From: Paracoccaceae bacterium
GTDB lineage: Bacteria; Pseudomonadota; Alphaproteobacteria; Rhodobacterales; Rhodobacteraceae
Length of the DNA stretch: 6,732 nt
Direction of reading: 5' to 3'
Assembly (NCBI GenBank): GCA_018222665.1
Contig: JAAEZW010000098.1
Span: forward strand, 1-6,732
Positions within the stretch are counted from its first letter, which is position 1. Every line of letters starts with the position of its first letter. A program made the position numbers and the translations under genes. The notes below the pieces were generated by a model. That model did not search any database and was not told the DNA's origin. It was given only the letters and a program-made list of their open reading frames with translations. Positions 1-6,268 of this stretch are shown here, piece after piece.

Positions 1-651
1 GGCCAATTCGGTCCGCAGCGCCGTTGGATCTTCCCCCAGGACCGAGGCCGTGCCCGCCGCGCCCGCAAGGGACACCCAAAGTGTGCTGGCGCGCAGATTT
101 TCCATTTCATCCAGCAAATCAATTAGGGGATGACCCCATGATGCAACGGTTGCCCCAAAGCTGGTCAGCGTTGCGGATTGCCCATAGGTTCGGGCAACCA
201 TCGGGGTTTCGGCGTGATCTGTCGCCAGTTTGCGCAAGTGCGCGATCATGGATTTCAGTTCAGTTTCCTGCAATCCCAGTAACTGACGCAAGCGCAACAT
301 CAATGCGGTATCTGTAATATCCTGCGATGTCGCACCAAAGTGCAGATATTGTGCATGTTCGGGCGCCTGCATAAGTTTTCTAAATTCTGCAACCAATCCA
401 GGAACACTTACCCCATTTTGTCCTGTGGCATCGCCCAATCCTGTGGGATCAATTTGCAACTCGAGCGAGGCGCGGTGAATGGCCTGTGCGCTGATTTCGG
501 GGATTGTGCCCGCCTTGCCCTGCAATTTGGCAAGCGTCCCTTCAACCAACATCATCGCACGCACTTCGGCGGTATCTGTAAACAGGCGGCCCGCATCCCC
601 GACAGGAAAGAGTTTTGCGTAATTCGGACTATCAAACAGAGAGGCCGCCAT
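1..651 (-). CDS. pcaB: 3-carboxy-cis,cis-muconate cycloisomerase (PcaB), N-terminal 217 codons, truncated by the window edge
   Basis: Cytosolic enzyme of the protocatechuate branch of the beta-ketoadipate pathway. It cyclises 3-carboxy-cis,cis-muconate to 4-carboxymuconolactone. The gene starts at the ATG at 651-649 and stays open to base 1, so the C-terminal part, including the usual superfamily signature loop, lies outside. Visible motifs of the fumarase/aspartase/adenylosuccinate lyase superfamily are GQNGVSVPGL (77-86), GATSQDITDT (106-115) and RTYGQSATLTSFGA (154-167). The N-terminus MAASLFDSPNYAKLF resembles roseobacter PcaB as I remember it. The start has an AGGA-type ribosome binding site about 9 nt upstream, inside the end of the preceding hydrolase gene, whose stop is only 4 nt away. 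That points to co-transcription and probably translational coupling. The superfamily assignment is firm. The PcaB identity is supported by pcaD two genes upstream; another lyase of the same superfamily is possible but less likely. Confidence 0.9.
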   Translation of the reverse strand, partial: MAASLFDSPNYAKLFPVGDAGRLFTDTAEVRAMMLVEGTLAKLQGKAGTIPEISAQAIHRASLELQIDPTGLGDATGQNGVSVPGLVAEFRKLMQAPEHAQYLHFGATSQDITDTALMLRLRQLLGLQETELKSMIAHLRKLATDHAETPMVARTYGQSATLTSFGATVASWGHPLIDLLDEMENLRASTLWVSLAGAAGTASVLGEDPTALRTELA

Positions 652-655
652 GGGT

Positions 656-1366
656 TTAATCCTTTATGATCTGATCAATCAATGCCGCCAACCCAATGGG
701 ATCAGAAAAGAACGGCGAATGACTGCGCGCGATGTCATAGACATCTTTTTGGTCCCAATCCGACACCATTGTCAATTGATGCTCTAGTGGGATGGTTTGA
801 TCCTTTGTGCAGCGGATGTATGATTTTGGAACGCGGGCGTAATTTTCGCCAATTTGAATTGGGGTAGCCTGTGGTTTGATGGCCTGTGTGCAAAGGTTTG
901 AAATTGCAAATTCCACATCCGCATCGGAACAATCCTGATAGAATAAATCACGCGCCTTATGGGGCAGGATGTTCATGCCCAATCCATCCGCAGTGCGTTC
1001 AACTGCGTCAAGAATCGGTTGGCGCGGGGCCTCTTTGCGCATATCGACCAGCGAAACACCATTGCGCGGAACATAGGCACAGAGGTAGATCAGGCGATCA
1101 ATCCGATCAGGCGCCTTTTCCGCCGCCGCTGAAATGGGAAAGCCCGCCATGGAATGGCCCAAAACAATCGTGCTATCCCCAATCGCGTCCAAAATCGCAT
1201 CGGCGTATAGGTCCAGTGTTATGTCTGCGATGGGGTGGGGGTTGTTCCCATGTCCAGGTAAATCAATCGCACGTGCAGTGTATCCCAAATCCTGCAAGGC
1301 AGGCGCAAAATCGCGAAAGGCCCAGGCACCATGGCAGGACCCGTGCACCAGCAAAATATCAGGCAT
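656..1366 (-). CDS. Small alpha/beta hydrolase, methylesterase/hydroxynitrile-lyase-like, in the pca operon
   Basis: A 236-residue alpha/beta-fold hydrolase. Residues 6-14 (LVHGSCHGA) form the oxyanion-hole region, GHSMAG (70-75) is the nucleophile elbow with Ser72, CTKDQTIP (186-193) carries the likely catalytic Asp189, and SHSPFFSDP (215-223) carries the likely catalytic His216. The LVHG-x-CHGAW start, GHSMAG and CTKDQ-IP recall the plant methylesterase/hydroxynitrile lyase group and its bacterial relatives. The ATG at 1366 is preferred: GAGG lies 6 nt upstream. A TTG at 1372-1370 would add two residues with a worse-placed site. The first 8 nt overlap the end of pcaD and pcaB follows after 4 nt, so it belongs to the same operon. 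It is not a second PcaD, since it lacks the FANSLGTD and RYDKRGHG motifs. The substrate is unknown; an aromatic ester feeding the pathway is a reasonable guess but not shown. Confidence 0.88.
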   Translation of the reverse strand: MPDILLVHGSCHGAWAFRDFAPALQDLGYTARAIDLPGHGNNPHPIADITLDLYADAILDAIGDSTIVLGHSMAGFPISAAAEKAPDRIDRLIYLCAYVPRNGVSLVDMRKEAPRQPILDAVERTADGLGMNILPHKARDLFYQDCSDADVEFAISNLCTQAIKPQATPIQIGENYARVPKSYIRCTKDQTIPLEHQLTMVSDWDQKDVYDIARSHSPFFSDPIGLAALIDQIIKD

Positions 1367-2147
1367 GTCCAACCTCTGTCATGAATTCACTTAGGATACG
1401 GGCGTATTCAGCAGGGTTTTCAACGCAGGGCAAATGTCCTACGCGGCGGATCAATTCAAAACGGGCACCTGGTATCAATTCAACGGTTTCGCGCACTAAA
1501 TCCGGGGGAGTTGATCCATCTTCGGATCCTGCAATCCCCAGGGTCGGCAAGCGTAATCCAGATGTGGGCGTGTAAAAATCCGTTCCAGAAATCGCCTGAC
1601 AGCACCCGACATATCCTTCGTCAGGTTGACGTTCTAACATGTTTTTCCATGCGGCCAATTCGGGTGTGGCACGGAAATCGGCCCCAAACCAGCGTTCCAT
1701 CACCGCATCAGACAGGGCCGCAATGCCAGATTTGCGAACCGCATTGATGCGATCCTCCCACAATGCGGGTTGGCCGATTTTGGCCGCCGTGTTGGACAGT
1801 ACCATAGCACGCACCAAATCCATGCGTTTTACGGCCAAACCTTGGGCGATCATGCCGCCGATGGACAGGCCGACGAACAGCGCATCTTTGACGTTCAGAT
1901 GGTCCAACAATGCCTCGACATCGCGCACCAAGCTCCCCATGGAATAGGGGGCGGGTGGGCAGGCCGATAGCCCGTGTCCGCGTTTGTCATAGCGGATATA
2001 ACAATTGCCCTGCGGCAACAGGGGCAGGACCGAGTCCCACAGGCGCAGATCGGTGCCCAGTGAATTTGCAAAAACAACGGGACGCCCATTTGGGTTCCCG
2101 TCAACGCGATAATGTAGATCAATGTGATCTAATTTTGCGATTTTCAT
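1359..2147 (-). CDS. pcaD: 3-oxoadipate enol-lactonase (PcaD)
   Basis: Cytosolic alpha/beta hydrolase that hydrolyses beta-ketoadipate enol-lactone to beta-ketoadipate, after PcaB and PcaC. At 262 residues it matches the usual stand-alone PcaD length, so it is not the PcaD-PcaC fusion (PcaL). Family-typical motifs are FANSLGTDLRLWD (26-38, oxyanion region), IRYDKRGHGLS (51-61), the nucleophile elbow GLSIGG (93-98) with Ser95, GSEDGSTPP (207-215) with the likely catalytic Asp210, and RRVGHLPCVENP (234-245) with His238. The start at 2147 has GAGGA about 7 nt upstream, overlapping the end of the dehydratase gene, which stops 9 bp upstream. The 3' end overlaps the next hydrolase by 8 nt. The assignment is supported independently by these motifs and by pcaB downstream. 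Confidence 0.93.
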   Translation of the reverse strand: MKIAKLDHIDLHYRVDGNPNGRPVVFANSLGTDLRLWDSVLPLLPQGNCYIRYDKRGHGLSACPPAPYSMGSLVRDVEALLDHLNVKDALFVGLSIGGMIAQGLAVKRMDLVRAMVLSNTAAKIGQPALWEDRINAVRKSGIAALSDAVMERWFGADFRATPELAAWKNMLERQPDEGYVGCCQAISGTDFYTPTSGLRLPTLGIAGSEDGSTPPDLVRETVELIPGARFELIRRVGHLPCVENPAEYARILSEFMTEVGHA

Positions 2148-2155
2148 TTATGTCC

Positions 2156-3121
2156 TCATGCGGTTAGCGCGCGTTCGAACACATCTCTATCAACATTCCC
2201 GCCCGAGGCAACCGCGATCACGCAATCTGAAGAGGTCTGATCACCATCGAAGAGGGCCGCGGCCAGTGCAACTGCACCTCCCGGTTCAATCGTAATTTTC
2301 AACCTGTCATGGGCCAGTTGCATAGCATGGAGGGCCTGTTCCTCGGTCACGGTGATCCCCGCATGGCACAACCGTCGCATTATGGGAAAGGTCAACTGCC
2401 CTGGGGACAGGGTGACAATCGCGTCACACAGGCTGCCCAAGGTGGTGGGGTTTCGTTCAATTTGACCAGAGATCAGGGATCTGCAAACATCGTCAAACCC
2501 CTTGGGTTCGACGGGGCGCACGCGCATCTTGGGAGCATCCTGTTCCAATGCCAGTGCGATCCCGGATGTCAGGCCACCACCTCCGCAACAGACCAAAACA
2601 TCGGCATCCGTGATGCCCAATTCTGCCGCCTGTTCCGCGATCTCAAGACCACAGGTGCCTTGGCCCGCGATCACCTCTGGTTCGTCAAAGGGTTTGATCA
2701 GGGTTAGATCGCGTTCCTGTGAAATGCGCGCGCCGATTTCGTCGCGATCCTCATGTTCACGATCATAAAGCACCACCTCTGCGCCTAAGGCGCGGGTATT
2801 GTCGATTTTCGTCTTTGGCGCGTCTGCTGGCATGATGATCACCGAACTGATCCCATGTTGACGCGCGGCCAATGCCACGCCCTGCGCATGATTGCCCGAG
2901 GAAAAGGCGATCACACCCTTGGCACGTGTTTGATCGGTCAGGGCCGACACCGCAGAAAAGGCACCGCGATATTTAAAGCTGCCCGTGTGTTGCAAGCATT
3001 CGGGTTTTACAAAAACCTGTTTTCCCGCAATGTCATCAAGGAACGGAGATGACAGCAGGGGCGTGATACGTTTATGACCCATCAGACGATCATTGGCTGC
3101 GCGAATGCGGTTATAGTCCAT
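2156..3121 (-). CDS. Threonine/serine dehydratase-like PLP enzyme (fold type II)
   Basis: A 321-residue pyridoxal-phosphate enzyme of the tryptophan-synthase-beta (fold type II) superfamily, closest to catabolic threonine/serine dehydratases and serine racemases. The Schiff-base lysine is Lys50 in TGSFKYRGA (46-54). SSGNHAQG (74-81) is the substrate/cofactor carboxylate loop, the tetraglycine phosphate-binding loop is 180-183, and ASGGN (305-309) carries the serine expected to contact the pyridine nitrogen. Glu205 and Asp211 (VEPKGFDD) match the spacing of the divalent-metal ligands of serine racemase. There is no C-terminal ACT domain, so feedback control by isoleucine, as in biosynthetic IlvA, is not expected. 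The start has AAGGAG 7 nt upstream and overlaps the preceding hydrolase by 11 nt. Family confidence is high. Whether the real reaction is deamination, racemisation or elimination from another beta-substituted amino acid cannot be told from sequence. Confidence 0.9.
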   Translation of the reverse strand: MDYNRIRAANDRLMGHKRITPLLSSPFLDDIAGKQVFVKPECLQHTGSFKYRGAFSAVSALTDQTRAKGVIAFSSGNHAQGVALAARQHGISSVIIMPADAPKTKIDNTRALGAEVVLYDREHEDRDEIGARISQERDLTLIKPFDEPEVIAGQGTCGLEIAEQAAELGITDADVLVCCGGGGLTSGIALALEQDAPKMRVRPVEPKGFDDVCRSLISGQIERNPTTLGSLCDAIVTLSPGQLTFPIMRRLCHAGITVTEEQALHAMQLAHDRLKITIEPGGAVALAAALFDGDQTSSDCVIAVASGGNVDRDVFERALTA

Positions 3122-3947
3122 CTTTCATCTCCTTAATCCAGGCGGACAATGTGACGAGCGATTTAGGTTCATCCAGAAACGGAATATGCGCGCGATCTGG
3201 AACATGGGTTAGGTGCATTTTGGGCATGCGTCGTTTCATTTCCAGTGCGGTTTCCCGTGACAAAAGATCAGAATTCGCACCATGGATTAGGGCCGTGGGC
3301 AAACCGTGAAGCGCCTCAAACAGGGGCCATGCATCCACTTTGCCTGCATTTTTAAACTCGTTTATCACCGCATCGCGCAGTTTTGAATCATATTTCAGAT
3401 GCAGGCCATCTGGTTGTTCCTGATACAAAATACGTGCTTCCTCTAACCAGCGGGAGCAGGGTACATTTGCAAAACCTGTTGCGGTGCGTGCGCGCATCGT
3501 GGCCGCTTCTGCATGGGTTTTGGCGGCCGGACGGCGACCTAAATAATCGGAAATAATGTCCAAACCCGCTTGTTCCAACTTGGGTCCAACATCATTTAAC
3601 GCAACACCCAAAAGGCGGTCTTTGGCTGTTGCGGCCATATACATTGCGTTCAGCCCACCTCGGGAGGTCCCTAAAATCGCAACTTTTTCCAGCCCCAGAT
3701 GATCCAGTAATTCGAATGCATCCTGCGTTTCACGCGGCACCGCGTAAGTAGTGAAATCGTCTGCCCAATCCGATGCACCCCGACCGCGATAATCTAGTGT
3801 GATCAGGCGAACATCGTTTAGGTGGGGGGCAACAAAATCAAAATCGCGCCCTGATCGCGTCAGTCCCGCCAAACACAGAATGGGCAAGCCCGCACCCTGA
3901 TCCGTGTAGTGCAGGTTTAAGCCGTCAGACGTTTTGAAATGTGGCAT
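3111..3947 (-). CDS. Alpha/beta-fold hydrolase, substrate unknown
   Basis: A 278-residue hydrolase with a complete apparent catalytic triad. The core begins at LPILCLAGLTRSGRDFD (21-37, oxyanion-hole region), followed by LDYRGRGASD (51-60), the nucleophile elbow GTSRGG (93-98) with Ser95, HGANSDLLS (222-230) with the likely Asp227, and PDRAHIPFLDEP (250-261) with His254. The arginine after the serine (GTSRGG rather than GHSMGG) sets it apart from the two other hydrolases in this run. There is no signal peptide, so it should be cytosolic. Its ATG shares one base with the stop codon of the upstream dehalogenase (TAATG) and no Shine-Dalgarno sequence is visible, so translation probably depends on reinitiation after the dehalogenase. 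Its 3' end overlaps the dehydratase gene by 11 nt. Function is unassigned: an esterase, lactonase or C-C hydrolase are all possible. Confidence 0.87.
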   Translation of the reverse strand: MPHFKTSDGLNLHYTDQGAGLPILCLAGLTRSGRDFDFVAPHLNDVRLITLDYRGRGASDWADDFTTYAVPRETQDAFELLDHLGLEKVAILGTSRGGLNAMYMAATAKDRLLGVALNDVGPKLEQAGLDIISDYLGRRPAAKTHAEAATMRARTATGFANVPCSRWLEEARILYQEQPDGLHLKYDSKLRDAVINEFKNAGKVDAWPLFEALHGLPTALIHGANSDLLSRETALEMKRRMPKMHLTHVPDRAHIPFLDEPKSLVTLSAWIKEMKDGL

Positions 3948-4633
3948 TAGCGTACGGCCAAATCAGGGATCAGTGTGAGATCATCAAGTTCAAAGTTTGG
4001 TTTCGCGGGCAGGTTATCCATTGGATCACCTGCGCGGTTCACCCAGACGGTTTGAAACCCGTATCCACAGGCCCCCGCCGCATCCCATCCATTGGATGAG
4101 ACAAACAAAACCTCTCTTGGGGCGACGCCCAGCTTTTCACCAACAAGGTCATAGACCTTTGCGCTGGGTTTGAAAATACCAACGCTTTCCACGGACAAAA
4201 CATCATCCAACAGCTCTTCTAATCCCGCAGATTGCACCGCGCCATTCAGCATATCGGGTGATCCATTTGATAATATAGCAGTAATGAACCCGTGTTCCTT
4301 TAGTTTGGCAAGCATTTCGGGCACTTCTTCATAGGCCTGTAATTCCCAATAAAGTGCCAAAAGGCGTTCGCGCATCTCGGCCTCACCCTCAAGGCTTAGG
4401 GCGGCCATGGCAAAATCCAATCCATCTTGGGTGACTTGCCAAAAATCCGTATAATCTCCTGTGATCGCCCGCAACCAAGTATATTGAAGCTGCTTTGAAC
4501 GCCAAATTTCCGCCAGTTGCGGCCAGATTGCCGCCAATTTCGCATGCTCTGTCTCTGCGGCTGCGATACGCGCAGCGGCCGCCACATCAAATAATGTTCC
4601 ATAGGCATCAAATACGCATGCTTTGATTGGCAT
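3947..4633 (-). CDS. Haloacid dehalogenase type II (L-2-haloacid dehalogenase-like HAD hydrolase)
   Basis: A 228-residue HAD-superfamily enzyme of the type II haloacid dehalogenase family, whose known members convert L-2-haloalkanoic acids to D-2-hydroxyacids. The nucleophile motif FDAYGTLFD (8-16) contains Asp9 and Thr13. IWRSKQLQYTWLR (43-55) contains the Arg (45) that binds halide in characterised members. LSNGS (121-125) is motif II with Ser122, FKPS (154-157) gives Lys155 with Tyr161 after it, and FVSSNGWDAAGA (177-188) is motif IV with Asn181 and Asp184. All expected catalytic positions are present. The first possible ATG (4666) would add 11 residues, but the ATG at 4633 has a near-perfect AAGGAG 6 nt upstream and puts the Asp where the family has it, so 4633 is used. 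It is the first gene of the six-gene run. True dehalogenase activity is plausible but not proven; many homologues are untested. Confidence 0.9.
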   Translation of the reverse strand: MPIKACVFDAYGTLFDVAAAARIAAAETEHAKLAAIWPQLAEIWRSKQLQYTWLRAITGDYTDFWQVTQDGLDFAMAALSLEGEAEMRERLLALYWELQAYEEVPEMLAKLKEHGFITAILSNGSPDMLNGAVQSAGLEELLDDVLSVESVGIFKPSAKVYDLVGEKLGVAPREVLFVSSNGWDAAGACGYGFQTVWVNRAGDPMDNLPAKPNFELDDLTLIPDLAVR

Positions 4634-4756
4634 AAATCTCTCCTTATCTTTTGACCAAGAAACCATGTTTGCGCGCTAGGGGGAAGGGGGAATGCACGTA
4701 ATTTTTTAGACAGATATGCGTGTCGCGCTGCGCAGGAAAACTCAGCATGTTGGGAA
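4634..4756. other. 123-bp gap between the oxidoreductase and dehalogenase genes, possible promoter region of the catabolic run
   Basis: This is the only sizeable gap among the minus-strand genes, so a separate promoter for the six-gene run would be expected here. I see no convincing one. The best reading on the minus strand is TTTTCC, 18 nt, TATCTG, which is weak. There is no hairpin followed by a T-run on the minus strand, so no intrinsic terminator for the oxidoreductase gene is visible and read-through from irr is possible. The plus strand carries a short G-rich tract (GGGGGAAGGGGG, about 4680-4691) and a T6 run (about 4703-4708) with no obvious stem. Confidence 0.5.
4640..4645 (-). promoter_or_regulatory. 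Ribosome binding site deciding the dehalogenase start
   Basis: The minus strand reads AAGGAG and then 6 nt before the ATG at 4633. This is the best Shine-Dalgarno match in the window. It lies downstream of the alternative ATG at 4666, so it argues for the shorter, 228-residue protein. Confidence 0.8.
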
Positions 4757-5743
4757 TTAACGCATCTTTATCAATACCGCACCAGCGCGCCCTGGTGTCA
4801 TTGTGGCGTCATGGGCGGCGGCGCTGTCTTCTAATCGCAGGATATGATGCACCGCGGGTTTAAACGCACCCGCCGCATGGGCGCGGTGTAATGCATCAAT
4901 GGCGGCGTCCCGCTCTGCCTTGGGCAGAATATAGATCAACACGATGTCGATGGTGATCGCCTTGAACAGATAGGGACCAAAAGGAAAGGTTGGGGCCATT
5001 TCCTTGCCCGACCCATAGGCGGCGATAGTTCCGTTGGCGCGCACGACCTTATGCAATAGATCGGCGTTTAACCCGAATTCAACCTCAACCGCGCGGTCGA
5101 CCCCGTTTGGCGCAATTGCTAGAATTTGATCCGCCAAATCAGCCGCGCGATAATCCAAAACATGATCTGCGCCTGCTGCGGTGATCCGATCAAAGGCATC
5201 GGGCGACCCCGTGGCAATCACCGTTGCACCCGCCCATTTGGCCAGTTGAATGGCATTGTGTCCAACCGATCCCGCACCGCCCGAAATCAACAGGGTCATG
5301 CCGGTAACATAACCGCCGCCCAAAACCGCATGCGCGGCTGTCAGACCAGGAATACCCAAACATGCGCCCGTTTCCATACTCATATCATCGGGCATGTCCA
5401 CCGCCTGATCTGCGGGCAGCGCGATATATTCAGCGCAGGTGCCAAAGGGGCGCTGCCATTGCCCATTCCAAATCCAAACGCGTGATCCAATGCGGGCAGG
5501 GTCCACGCCCTGACCCACGGCTGTGATTATGCCCGCCCCATCAGAATTTGGGACAATCACATCAAATGCGGGTTTGGTTACACCAGGGCGTGCGCCTGCA
5601 CGAGCCTTGGCATCTGACGGGTTTGCGCCCGAATATTCAAGTTTTAACAAAACCTCACCCGCAGCGGGGGTGGGGGTGTCCATTTGGACAAGCGTCATGA
5701 CATCCTTGGCAGGGCCAAAGGCAGAATACGTCACAGCGAGCAT
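4757..5743 (-). CDS. NADPH:quinone oxidoreductase-like protein (zinc-independent MDR/zeta-crystallin family)
   Basis: A 328-residue medium-chain dehydrogenase/reductase. The N-terminal GroES-like domain (about 1-120) holds SGANPSDAKARAG (38-50), typical of quinone oxidoreductases. The Rossmann domain begins near 130 with the glycine-rich GGAGSVG (155-161) followed by NAIQLAKWAGATVIATG (163-179). The cysteine/histidine ligands of zinc alcohol dehydrogenases are absent, so it is a zinc-independent reductase. It probably uses NADPH to reduce a quinone or an activated enone/aldehyde; the true substrate is not visible. The start at 5743 lies 4 nt after the irr stop codon. Its AGGA site lies about 8 nt upstream, in the last codons of irr, so the two are probably co-transcribed and coupled. 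No terminator is visible after it. Confidence 0.9.
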   Translation of the reverse strand: MLAVTYSAFGPAKDVMTLVQMDTPTPAAGEVLLKLEYSGANPSDAKARAGARPGVTKPAFDVIVPNSDGAGIITAVGQGVDPARIGSRVWIWNGQWQRPFGTCAEYIALPADQAVDMPDDMSMETGACLGIPGLTAAHAVLGGGYVTGMTLLISGGAGSVGHNAIQLAKWAGATVIATGSPDAFDRITAAGADHVLDYRAADLADQILAIAPNGVDRAVEVEFGLNADLLHKVVRANGTIAAYGSGKEMAPTFPFGPYLFKAITIDIVLIYILPKAERDAAIDALHRAHAAGAFKPAVHHILRLEDSAAAHDATMTPGRAGAVLIKMR

Positions 5744-5747
5744 GGGA

Positions 5748-6167
5748 TTATCCTTTTTTGCGAAGTCGGATTACAACGTCGATGGATGCGATTTCGGTGC
5801 CGTCTGGGGCATCGGGCACCTGCATGATTTTCAATTCTTCTGCAGGCGCATCGCTCAGCTTTGCGTCGTCTTCCCAATAGAAATGGGGGTGATCATGGGT
5901 GTTCGTGTCAAAATAGCTTTTGGTGCCATCGACGGTGATTTCATGCAACAACCCTGCATCGCAAAATGCACGCAGGGTGTTGTAAACGGTGGCCAATGAT
6001 ACCTTTTCACCACTGCCTTGGGCCCGTTCAAACAGGTTTTCCGCCGTGACATGGCGGTGCTGTCCGTCCCCCACCAATGCCTCAGCCAAAAGAACCCGCT
6101 GCCGCGTTGGGCGCAGATCGGATTTCGCCAGCCAGTAGTGGGCGCGTTGTATCGACACTTTTCGCAT
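5748..6167 (-). CDS. irr: Fur-family iron response regulator Irr
   Basis: A 139-residue Fur-superfamily DNA-binding regulator. The winged-helix part includes LRPTRQR (18-24), HVTAENLF (39-46) and VSLATVYNTLRAFCDAGLL (56-74). The dimerisation/ligand part includes GTKSYFDTN (81-89) and HDHPHFYWED (91-100), and the protein ends with a basic RLRKKG. VSLATVYNTL, the G-TK-YFDTN stretch and the ending resemble rhizobial Irr much more than Fur. The CxxC zinc motifs of Fur are absent (one cysteine, Cys69). The GCPWHD heme-regulatory motif of Bradyrhizobium Irr is also absent, while the His-rich HDHPH remains. In Alphaproteobacteria Irr acts under iron limitation to control heme and iron genes. The ATG at 6167 has GGAAG 6 nt upstream. 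The gene is divergent from fabA, and the oxidoreductase gene follows after 4 nt. Confidence 0.92.
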   Translation of the reverse strand: MRKVSIQRAHYWLAKSDLRPTRQRVLLAEALVGDGQHRHVTAENLFERAQGSGEKVSLATVYNTLRAFCDAGLLHEITVDGTKSYFDTNTHDHPHFYWEDDAKLSDAPAEELKIMQVPDAPDGTEIASIDVVIRLRKKG

Positions 6168-6194
6168 TCAAAGCTTCCGTTCCATGTTCACCTC

Positions 6195-6224
6195 ATAATA
6201 TGATCGTTTTGCGGGCAGTTTCAA
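6195..6224 (-). promoter_or_regulatory. Sigma70-like promoter for irr
   Basis: On the minus strand TTGAAA (6224-6219), an 18-bp spacer and TATTAT (6200-6195) each match 5 of 6 consensus bases. The start of transcription would fall near 6188, an A, giving irr a 5' leader of about 20 nt that contains its GGAAG ribosome site. This is the clearest promoter in the window. Confidence 0.6.
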
Positions 6225-6252
6225 TTCTTTTCGTCATTCAGAGCATGTGAAA

Positions 6253-6268
6253 CAAGTGAGAATACTTG
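6253..6268. repeat. Inverted repeat CAAGT-N6-ACTTG, candidate operator upstream of fabA
   Basis: Two 5-bp arms separated by GAGAAT form a perfect dyad. The right arm runs into the palindrome CTTGCAAG (6265-6272), so the site is symmetric at two nested scales. It sits 60-75 bp upstream of the fabA ATG, where a regulator would overlap a promoter. Arms this short can occur by chance, so this is only a candidate. Confidence 0.3.

Noticed and set aside
24..669. Two plus-strand open frames (97 and 109 residues) at the left edge
   Set aside because: The opposite strand reads uninterrupted PcaB from 651 to base 1, which explains this region; the plus frames have no recognisable features.
886..1575. 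229-residue open frame on the plus strand
   Set aside because: It lies wholly antisense to pcaD and the small hydrolase. Its translation is rich in Pro, His, Arg and Cys with no recognisable domain, as expected from a shadow frame of coding DNA.
4634..4666. Dehalogenase start at ATG 4666
   Set aside because: A near-perfect AAGGAG lies between this ATG and the one at 4633, and the family N-terminus begins just before the FDAYGTLFD motif.
4680..4691. GGGGGAAGGGGG as a G-quadruplex
   Set aside because: There are only two G-runs, and four are needed for an intramolecular quadruplex.
4714..4735. GC-rich segment with TGCG/CGCA arms as a terminator
   Set aside because: The stem is only 4 bp and no T-run follows it in the direction of the minus-strand genes.
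5523..5999. 158-residue open frame on the plus strand
   Set aside because: It is antisense to irr and the start of the oxidoreductase, both of which have clear family motifs. There is no plausible ribosome site or homology.
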